Of a stretch of 51,334 nucleotides of DNA, positions 28,560 through 39,100 are shown one piece after another. Each line of letters starts with the position of its first letter. Positions within the stretch are counted from its first letter, which is position 1. Below the pieces are notes generated by a model that made no database searches, was not told the origin of the DNA, and saw nothing but the letters and a program-made list of their open reading frames with translations. The stretch lies in IMG/VR virus record IMGVR_UViG_3300048791_000014, positions 1-51,334 of that record; one strand, 5' to 3'. The translations under genes and the position numbers were made by a program. The stretch comes from a virus.

Positions 28560-30127
28560 TGAGCGTGCAGAATGACCCTCTCTCGATTACTCCGTATACC
28601 TCAACTGTTCCGTTAATCCAATTGCCGCCCCAGGCGATAGAGCAACAGAGCCGACCGGCAGCGCCGTTGCAGGGCGAGTTCGGGCGGAAGGGAACAGGTG
28701 CGCTTGCTATCGGGGATTCTCTGCTCAAGGGGTTCATGGCAGGGCATCAGATGAAGGAGCAGCGGAAGAACGCGCAAGCCCAGGCGACGATCAACGCAGC
28801 GGATGCCGCAAGCGAAGCGGCCTACGGTCAGTATCAGGACGCTCTCACAAAGGCAGGCGGCAAGCAAGACGATCCAGCGGCTCAGGCAGCTTATCAGGCG
28901 TACACAACCGCCTTTCAAGCGGGTAAGCAGACTAAGGCTCAGTTTGTCATTCCCGAGAAGACTCAAAAGGGAAAGAAAGCCGCAGGGGATACGGACCCTG
29001 TAAAGTCACCGGACGACAAGAAAAAGAAGAACCCTGTAAGCGCCGGGTTCAATAACATCGGGGACTTCTTTGCGGCAAACCCCCATGTTATTCCGAAAAT
29101 CGCCCTAGTAACCATGCAACCCAAACCACCGGGGTTGTCACCACAGGGCCAACAACAAGTCCAAAGTTTGGAATCCGGTCGGCTTGCGAACGAGGAACAA
29201 TCTCGGAAGTTACAGAACGAGAAGACCGTTCAAGCAGGGTTTTCTACGTTTTCCCATCTGTCGCCGGATGAGATAGCGTCTCTGCCTCCCGATGCGAAGA
29301 AGAACTACGAGACATGGCAGAACGCAAGAGCGGCCCTTGCTCCAATGAAGTATACGGGAGCGGCGAAACTGTACCAACTTCCCAGCGGGAAGAAAGCGTA
29401 CCTGTATCCAGAAGAGGCGAACCAGTTTTACCCAGACGCACAGCCGGTTGACAACACAGGTCCGAAGGCAGGTTCCGATGCTGAATTGGAAGACAAATAC
29501 CTCCAAAGCATCGGGGTGACCAGAGACAAAGCTACTGCCGAGCAACTGGCATCCGCAAAGCAATATGCGAAAGCGGCCGGAATTGTGTCAACGGCGACCA
29601 CGAGCACGTCTACAAGCAACCCGCAGGGAGACAGAAGCACCACCACAACGCGCACAGCGAAGCCGGGAGGGATAAGTAAGCCTCCAAAGGCAACGGCGTC
29701 TCCTAGCGGGCAGGGAACGCAGGGAATAAGCCGTCCACCGCAGGCTGGCAAGACTGCATCGCAGGCCGCAAAGACCGGAATCACCCCTCCACCGGGAGGC
29801 AAGCAGACGGCTCTGACAGCCTCTGTGACACGTCAAGCGGTAAAGGCTCAGCAGGAAGGCTACCAGAAGGCAGAGACGGCCTACACGAAGACCATCGAGG
29901 CTGCGGATAAGGCATTTGCTGCGGCTCAGGCGAAGGCCGCTCAATCTGGCGACCAGTCGATTCTCGCAACCGCTCAAGCGGTCAAGGATCGGGACTACGC
30001 GCAAGCTGTGATTGATCGAGAAAAGGCAAAAGGTCGCGTTGCAGCGGAGTACGACGCTGCCGTAAAGTCAATTGGGGGAACACCAGGAGCACAGGCAGGC
30101 GGAAACTTGCCTCCAGGATGGCAATGA
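28559..30127 (+). CDS. Internal virion / ejection protein (522 residues)
   Basis: Start overlaps the upstream stop. The sequence is low in hydrophobicity and rich in Ala, Gln, Lys and Thr, with helical coiled segments (residues about 60-110 and 430-500) and a Thr/Ser-rich middle (STSTSNPQGDRSTTTTRTA). This composition is typical of internal head or ejection proteins. It lies directly upstream of the giant polyvalent gene, with which it may be ejected. No enzymatic motif seen. Confidence 0.65.
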   Translation: MSVQNDPLSITPYTSTVPLIQLPPQAIEQQSRPAAPLQGEFGRKGTGALAIGDSLLKGFMAGHQMKEQRKNAQAQATINAADAASEAAYGQYQDALTKAGGKQDDPAAQAAYQAYTTAFQAGKQTKAQFVIPEKTQKGKKAAGDTDPVKSPDDKKKKNPVSAGFNNIGDFFAANPHVIPKIALVTMQPKPPGLSPQGQQQVQSLESGRLANEEQSRKLQNEKTVQAGFSTFSHLSPDEIASLPPDAKKNYETWQNARAALAPMKYTGAAKLYQLPSGKKAYLYPEEANQFYPDAQPVDNTGPKAGSDAELEDKYLQSIGVTRDKATAEQLASAKQYAKAAGIVSTATTSTSTSNPQGDRSTTTTRTAKPGGISKPPKATASPSGQGTQGISRPPQAGKTASQAAKTGITPPPGGKQTALTASVTRQAVKAQQEGYQKAETAYTKTIEAADKAFAAAQAKAAQSGDQSILATAQAVKDRDYAQAVIDREKAKGRVAAEYDAAVKSIGGTPGAQAGGNLPPGWQ

Positions 30128-30130
30128 GCG

Positions 30131-33100
30131 ATGGCCGAACAGCAAGTTTGGAACCCGGTTCCAGAACTCAAGCAGAAATATCCTGGCTTGAAGGATTGGA
30201 CCGATGAGAAAATCTACAATAATTTGTCGGACCCGAATAAGTTCCGGTCTGCTTTCCCTCAGTACGCCAATCTTGGCGACGATGTAATCAAGCGCAACAT
30301 CGACCGACTGAAGACCTCCACCCAACAAACAGCGCAGGCCGCTCCGGTTGCGGATATGTCGCGTGTCAACCAGCCATTTAGTGCTGAAGATGCTGCACGT
30401 TTTTACAATCAGACGCCAGCACAGAAACCTCCTGCCCAACCGCCGGCAGAGTTGAAACCGTGGACTCCAACTCCAATTGAAAAGGCTGGTATCTGGTTCA
30501 GAAATACGCAGACCGGAAAGACGCTGGCGAATTCGTTTGATGATATTCGCCGTGGGGCAAGCGCAATTTGGGAAAAGGCGCAGAACCCGCTTGGTAGAAC
30601 CGATGAGGAGTGGAAGAATCTCAAGGAAAAGCAGGAAAAGTTTATTGATGAGTACGTTCCTGCAACTGTAGACGCCGCCAACTTAATGTACGGAACGCCT
30701 ACCGGAGATAAGATCAAGTCTATTGCTAAGGGAGGAGCAAAGGGGACAGTTCAATTTGGCGAAGAGTTGACTTCTCCGGTCCAGATCGGATTGATGGTTG
30801 GGACTTTTGGTGAGAGTGCTCTTGCTCAGACTGCGGCCCGCATTGGATTGCCGAGGCTAGTTCCGGCCGCACGAGTGATGGGCAAGTTGATTCAGGCTCA
30901 GTTCATCTCCCAGATGGTTGAAGGGTCATACATAAATATCCGCGATGCCGTGAAGGGCTACATCAGTGGAGATTGGGACACAGCTACGCAGCAGGCAGTA
31001 AATGGACTGGGAAGTCTGTTGATGGCAAAGGCTGGTATCAGCCACGTCGACGCGACAGAGAGAGTGCAATCGGATCTGAATAAGATGTCCCTCGCTACTA
31101 TGGGGAAGAAGTTTGACAAACTATCTCCAGAAACCCAGGGGCTAGTTATCGATCAGACCGTTTCCAGTTCGCCAGAGTACATAGCGATGATGGCTACGGT
31201 TGACGCCAAGAATGCCGAAGTCGCAGACGGCATCCGGCAAAAACGGCAGATGCAGGCGGCTCACTATGCTGGGCTCGCGTGGGAGCAGGCTTGGCATCCA
31301 GAGGCGGCTCAGAGAGCGGTTAATGCTCTGCACGAACAGAGAGCGGAAACCGCAAGAAAAGAGCAGGTACAGAAAGTCATTGGTACGATCAAGGCCAAGG
31401 TCGACCAGCGTACCGAAGAACTCAAAAAGCAGACAGAGGAAAGCGCCCAATTCTTAGGCGCAAGGGACACCGCAATACAAGAAGCCCGTGCGCAGGAGCG
31501 CAAAGAGGCAGCGGCGTCACGCGAAGCCATCCAGCAAACCGCAGAGGAAATCTCTAAGGGGCGAGAGGAGACTTTCGCCAGTCGTCAGGCGGTCGGTCAA
31601 GTTCCCACCGAAGCGGAAACTTGGCGTCCTGTCGAATCTGAAGTAGACGGCTCAGGGCACGTCACTTACCCTGCTCAATTTTGGGGAGAGACGAATAGAT
31701 TTGGTGTTGGAACTGACGGGGAAAGACACTCGGTTTATCGTCAGACTCCACGCGGAGTTGAATGGCTGGACCGCAACGGCAACTTCACTGAAACGCCAGA
31801 ATCTCTGTACTTCAATGCCGATCCTCAAACGTCCGACACGGTTGCAAGACTATCTTCTCTGAAACTTGCGGCTGATGGTTTGGCAGCGCAACCGGAGGCG
31901 ACAGCCGAAGAAGTCAAGGAAGCGGCGACTTTGGGAGAGATTCGCCAGCAGTTGATCGACGGAGAGATTAACACAGGCGAAGCGCAGAAACGTGCTGGCA
32001 TCGCGGAGAAGACTACTCTTCCAGATGTATTCATGGCGGCTCGGGAAGGCCGTCTCAACGGACCATTCAGCGAGAAGTCCGCAAATGATTACGCATCGGA
32101 AGTTGAAGCAACTCTGCGGGAATCCGGCGCCAGCGAAGAAGAAGTCCAAGCGACACTCGAAAGCCTGCCAGAACTCGCAAGGGTGCAGATCGAATCGAAT
32201 CTTCATCACGTCTACCAGCCGGGAGACTACATCACATCGAAGAAGGGTGTGAAGTGGACACTCGACGCGAAGGGAATACTGCACTCATCGGATGGCGAGA
32301 CGGTCCCGTTGATGAAGCGGGGAACGTACTCGAATCAAGCCATGCAGCTTGCGGCTTCGGGCAAGGTTGGATACGGAACGAAGACCAGATTGGAGCGCAG
32401 GGCGGATTTCTCCAGAAACCGCGACATCAAGAGGCAGATCGGAGTCAGGCAGGAAGAGTTTGACCGGGAGATGCGGGTTGCACAACAGAACGCCGGTCTT
32501 GAAGAATCGACGATCACCCAGGAACGTGCCGACGAAGGCGAGAAGGCAGAGCGCCGCAAGGAGTTTCTTGCGCGGCCTCCGGTTCCAGAGGAAACCAGCA
32601 AAGCAAGAGAGCAGAGGAGAGCCACATACAAGGCATCGAACGATCCGAACAACATCATCAACCAACTGGCAAAGCAGTTTGGGACCACGCCGGATGAAGT
32701 GATGCGGATAGGACTTTCAGAGAGTCAACCGGGAACCCCGCAAGGCAAAGCGGCTTCGCTCGAAGTTGGCGACAGAATTTCAGATCCATTCCGTCCCGAC
32801 AGGCCGTGGATTGTCGAGGAGAAGAACGGCAAGGTCTATCTGCGGTCTGGGCAGGCGAACCCGATACCATTTGACCGGCTGAATCCGAGCCCTCGTGTAC
32901 TCCAAATTTTGGAAAAAGGGGAGATCACTCACGACCGGGACTGGACCGCAGAGGAGAAAGAGAAGGTCGCATTCGAAAAGCCGTATCTTGTCCATCGGAA
33001 GTTCCTTGTGGACGGCGTTCGTGACCGCATGGAAGGCAAGGTAAAAGACCCGGAGCCGAAGACACAAGTACAGGCGGAGACTCAGGCGGCAGCGGCAGAT

Positions 33101-36100
33101 AGCCGGAAAGCCGCGGCTCATAAAGAGGCAGTCAAGGCCGTAGAAGAGGCATCTAACCCAGAGATTTCTCGTGACGAAACTCCTGAAAGAGCAGTGGCCA
33201 AAGCCGAACAGTTAGCGACAGCCGCAGAGGATGCAAAGAAGGTAGCCAAGGAAGCCGTAGCTCAGTCCGCGGAAGCAAGGGCAAAGGCGGGGCCAAAGGG
33301 AGACTTCCCCGGTCGTTCCCCGATCTCCATTCATCTCCGTGGAAAAGACACAATCATCGACCAGAACCAACGGCAGGTAAAAGCTCACTACGAACTTGTC
33401 CCGGCTGGCGCCGTAATCCTCTCTCATCACTGGGAGGGGGATAACCTTGTTCGTACCGACGATAATCTTTTCCCAAAGCAGTTGCAGCCGAGAGAGCCAA
33501 ACGAAAGAACCATCCTTCAGAGACGCCTCGACGCGCAGCGTTATGCGGTGTCTGAGGATGGAAGGACTTCAGGGTACAACTTCGAGAAATTTGCCAACAG
33601 AACGATTGATGCCATGTCGGGACCGCCGCTGGTTGAACCTGGGGGCCGCACGGTAAGCGGCAACGGTCGTCTCCAGAGACTCTTGAAGCACCTTCAGGTG
33701 CTCAACGAGATAGCAGATCCGGTAGAGAGGGCAGCAGCCGTTGAAGAATTAAAGTCGAAGATGGCCGCACTCGCCAAGGAGAACGGCATTGGTAAATATC
33801 CAGATGACGGGCAGTTCTACATCGTTGTCAGAATGATGGACGATCCAATTCAGACGATAGAAGAGGCGACAAAATACGGACTTCTCTTCAATGAATCGGA
33901 AGCCGACAACATCAGCGATGCACAGAAGGGATTGGTGTACGGTCGGAGTTTGGATCAGGATGCGGTAAACAAAATTGGCCGACTGGTAGAAGAGTCAGAA
34001 GGCGGATTGAACGCGGCGATGAGAGATAATCCGCTTCAGTTTGCGGAGATTGCCGCAGCGAGATTCGACATCCCCACTTCACAGCAATCGTTGTGGTTCA
34101 TGAAAGACAAGATGGGGAACGATGTTCTCACGGAGCAGGGGGAAAGACTATTCCGTAAGGCTGTAGTTGGTCATGCTCTTCAAGACCCCGACTTGCTTAC
34201 AGGGATCGAGAATGAGACGGCTGGCAGAGCGTTAGAAAATGCTATCGGTTATGTGACGCGACTGAACGTATTCCCCGAATTGGACATCACCGAACCGATC
34301 AGGGAGGCATTGCAAGCCGCTAAGTTGACCGTCAACGTGGACCCGGATAGAGCCGTAAGCCGTGACAGGTGGGATGCGGTATATTCTCCAAGCCAAATTG
34401 ATTTGACGGGAATGGAGCAAGAGGTTCCACCGGAGCCTGGAAGAGTAGTTGAGTCGCTGTGGAGGGCGCTGCATAGCTCACAGGCCGCTAATCCCCGTGC
34501 GTTCGGAGACAGGCTGAAGAATTGGATTTCCGATGAAGACACTCAAGGGGGAATGTTTGATTCTGCTGAGAAGTCTTTGGAGAAGCCGGTAGACAAGTTC
34601 AACAGGGTTTTCTCGAAGGAATTGAGGGATACGGCTTTCCGCAGGAACAAGGGGACAGACAAGGCGAAGACCGATGCTGGTTGGATGCTCTCTCAGGCCG
34701 AGTACGATGCGGCTTTGCAGGGCCGTGACGTGCCCGATGAAGAGAGGGTAGAAGAGAAGAAGCCGGAAGAAATCCGTGCCGGGAAAATTGGAGACATGCT
34801 GGGTGCTGGAGAGGTAGTCTCTACCGCCACAGGGCGCAAGACGACACCGTTCCCCAAACTCGATACTGATTCCAACCGGAAAGCCCAGAATACCGTTAAG
34901 CGTGTTGACCAATGGCTGATGGAGAACGCCATCGAGGAAGCCAGAGCACGCGGCGACGAGTTTAATCTGCGCCAGTTTGAGCAAAACAAAGCAAAGCCAT
35001 CCCCAGCAGACAAAGACTCCGCAGAGATGTACCTCTTCGATAAAGAGAGCGTCCAGCCAATCCGGAAGTCGATTCTGAAATCCTTGGGACCGCCGCCTCA
35101 GACTGCATCTCCAGAGGATATATTCAAGCGCGATATCGCCGCAGAGATAGCGGCGAACGGTCATATCAGCCCTGGAACTTATAGGAAGATGCTGCACTTC
35201 TTTGAGGCGACCAAAGAGAACGCTGAAACTATCTACGACACTTCTAAGGCTTTGGCGGAAGCGAGATGGGAACGCCGCAAACCGGAGGGAGTGGAGCATA
35301 AAAATGCCTTAGCGTGGGTACTGAAAGAGATTGGCTTCAAGGGTATCGAAAAGGGCAATGATTCTCGCCATCGCGGTGAATATGTTTTTGCGGAAGGGAT
35401 CATGCGGCTAAACGAAGCCGCAGACAAAACGACAGCTATTCACGAGTTCATTCACGCAATCTCCCCCCTTATTGACGAGGAAGAGTGGAAGCAGATCGAC
35501 ACGATCAAGGTCAACAAGGCTGCTTACAAGAGGGAATACGGAAGAGACTGGGACTACACAGGTCAAAACGAAAGGATGGAAAAACTGGCTTATGGAAGCG
35601 AAAAATTCTTGCGTGACGAAAATGCGGTGGACTTTCAGCCGGGATTTGAACTGCGGAAAGTCCTCAAAGACATCAAAGAAATGTTTATCTCCGTCTACCG
35701 TAAACTGCAAAGTGATCCTTTATCTCCGTTCAAACTCAGCGACGACTTCAGGCAGTGGATGGCAGACAATTTCGGAATTACCGGCTTCAATGTCGCGGAC
35801 GATTGGCGAGAAAAACTTAAAAAGGCCAGAGCGCAAGAGAAAAAGATTGTCAGACCGGAAGACCAGCCGCATCCCGTGGTCAAGTTGGCGAGAGAGCTTG
35901 GAGGAACGGGACTGAGGGATTCAATCGACGGCAAGGTGGTTGATGAGGTTGGGGACCGCGTTGACCCGAAGAAGCCGAGTGTGATCATTACATTCTCATC
36001 CGAAGGAGATGCGTCAGCGGCCATAGGAAGCGACAAGATCAAGGGTGGGCAGATCATTGAGGGCAAGGATGGCACCTGGGGCGTAAAGATCAACACGACT

Positions 36101-39100
36101 AGCAAAGTGCCGAAGGGGAGTCTGTTTCAAGGACTACCGGAGCGTCACCCCGGCCTCCAACTCGAAGACCTTGAGAAGCGTCTGAAGGAAACCCCATCTT
36201 ACAAGACCTTCGAGCGCCGTCTGCTTCAAATGCAAATCGACAACATGCGGAACCGTATTCGTGCCGATCACGGTGTAGAGCCGCTGGCACCGAAGACGGA
36301 GCCGGAACTTCCAAAGCAAGTGATTCAGGAGGCAAAGAATGCCAAGACAGCCGACAGAGGAAGAGCAGCGAATGATGGTCCTACTAAACTTTCAGAGCCT
36401 CCGCGAGTTGGAGGAATTCCTCAACCTCCCAAGCTGGGGGTGTCTGGATATGCAGGAGCCAAGCGTGGAGGGGCAACTGCAAGAGGCAGCGTACCAAGAG
36501 CGCCTGTAAACCTTGAGAACGTCAAGCCGGTCAACCTGGAGCCGTTGGCGGGGGTTCGTGGTGAGCCGGTAGGAACGACTGCGGGCGAGAAGTTCGATCA
36601 GAAGGCGTGGGTTGAGGGGCTGAAGAAGGCGGGCTTGCCTGAGTCGACTCCGGCGCCGACGTACTCGCTTGATCCAAAGGTTGCAGCGCAGTTGATCTAC
36701 CCAGGCCAGAAGCAGATTGTGCAGACCGTGATGAGCGGGTTAGATCAAGGGGATGGTGTAGCGGTTGTGACGCCTCCTGGCACTGGCAAGACCTACCTCG
36801 GCAACGCTGTCATCAAAGAATTCCTCCGCAATAAACCAGATGCCAGTGTGCTTATCGTTTCAAAGAACAAGGGGTTGATTAGGAAGAGCAAGAGGGTTGC
36901 GGCAAGCACCTTCGGCTTCGATGTGGAACTAGATGTTCCAGAGGGTCAGCCGGGAGTGTACGGAGCGAGCTACAAGGGGCTACTCGACAACGACATCTAC
37001 AAAAACTCGAAGTGGGATCTTGTAGTGGCGGACGAAGCCGGAGAAGCCCGTAGGTGGTACGACGATACAACTCAGCAGGGGCAAATGCTCAGGGACGTAG
37101 TTGCGAACTCAGGTAAAGCGGTCTACATGAGCGCAACTCCATTCCATTCGCCACAAGAATATGGCTATCTCGACAAATTGAATCTCTGGCCGAAAGGACA
37201 GTTTGACAAGTGGATTCAGGAGAACTTCGCACACGAGAAGGTGGGAGACAAGATCGTTGCGCGGCTCGACCCCGGCAAGCAGGCAAAGTTGAGAGAGCAG
37301 TTGATTGAGAGAGGCCAGTTTGTTTCTCAGGCCATCTCGTATGACGGATACAATGCTCATTTCGGGGTAGTGCCAGTCACGGATTCTATGAAGCGCGGCC
37401 TCGACCGCATCAGGGAAGGTTTCGACAGGGCTCGGGATCAATTCACAAGGATGGGCAAGCAGGGATTGGCGCGGAAAGCCGCAGCGTTTGAAGCGGTCTA
37501 CACGAAGAATTTCCTTGAGCGCGAAAGACTGCCACAAGCAATTGAACTAGCAAAGCAAGCAAGAGATCAGGGATGGAGAGTCCTGTTCTTTTCAGAGCAC
37601 ACCGCAGATGATTTATTCCGCAGAGAGAGGTCAGAAGGTGAAGAAGCGAGCACCTACCAGCAACTCGACGACGCAATGGGAGGGCAACTCTCAAGAATCA
37701 TTCCGGCTTACCCCAGCATTTATAACGAACTTTATGCGGAGTTCGGTGCCCAAGTGGGCGACTACAGCGGACGTGGTAACACCGATGCTGCAAGAGAAAA
37801 AGCCCGCACGGACTTTCTCAAGGGAGAAGTTCCAATGCTGTATGCGAGTTATGCGGGAGGCGGTATCGGGGTTGACATGCACGATGCCGACTATCCAGAG
37901 CTTAATGTCAAAGGAGGGGACAAGCCGATAGTCGCAATCTACCTTGGACCGCCGTACTCAGGTGTCCTGTTAGAGCAGGCGATGGGCCGGCCGTGGCGGT
38001 TTGGCGTCAAGTCCGATGTCCACGCAGTCTTTTTGGCAACCGACTCAGAGCCGGACATTCGCCTCATGCAGACGAAGGTTGGACCCCGCATGAAGGCGCT
38101 CCGGGCCGCAGTGTTGGGAGAGAAAGACTCACTTGCAAACGTGATGTCGACGTACACCGACGAAGAGAAAGTGAGGGAGCGTCAAGACCAGTTAGCCTAT
38201 GCCGAAGGCAACGAAATGAAGGTCAATGCTACCCAGTTCCAAGTACGTTCAAAGCAGAGGAATGTAGGCATTCAGGATTGGTCTGCGATCAGTTTTCCAT
38301 CGGCGGAAGAAGCGAAACACAAGGGTATGAAGTATGGGGAGGCTGTCGCCGGAGGGGACTGGAGCAGTCTCTACCAGTCGAAGTTTGAGTTGCGGCCTCC
38401 AGACTCGCCGGAGGATGCAAGGGCAAAGAATGAAATTGACAGGCTTGGAAACGCCGTGGCGTCTGGGAGGGCAGTCCCGGCAGAACTCCAAAATTTGGAA
38501 TCTACAGAAGTCAAAACCGCAGTCGGGTTGTCGGCGGCAACGGCCACAACCGAAACAGATTTACCCCTGGACCGGGACAAAACAAACACAGCACGTCAGT
38601 CAATGGATTCTCAACTGAGAAGCGGAAGACCTTTCCCCTACTACGGGCTCATTCTGAGTCAAGAATTGGGCATGGAGAACATCGCCCGCAGAGCAGGAAA
38701 GCCGGAAGTCGGAAAGAACCTGAAGTTGATGAACCGCAACTACAGGGCCGACTACGACGTAGCCAGAAGTCAGTATTGGAATCTAATGGAGGACACGTTC
38801 AAGCGTAACGGCATTAAGACCGACGACAAGAAAGCCGTTTGGACGATAACCCGTGTGTTGGAAGGGCAGGAGAAGGAGACGAGCGCCGATCCTCGAATCA
38901 ACGCCATAGCCGCAGATCTCTCAGACATGATGCGGATGGCCCATGAAGACTTGTCTAAGTCCGGAGTCGGAGTGAGAGACCACACCGGGAAGATTGTTGC
39001 CCGTTATGGCAAGGACTTCGGTGAAGATCCGAAGTACTATCCGCATCGCATCAACTGGGATCAGGAAGTTACTGATCCGAAAACCGGAAAGAAGTTAGAC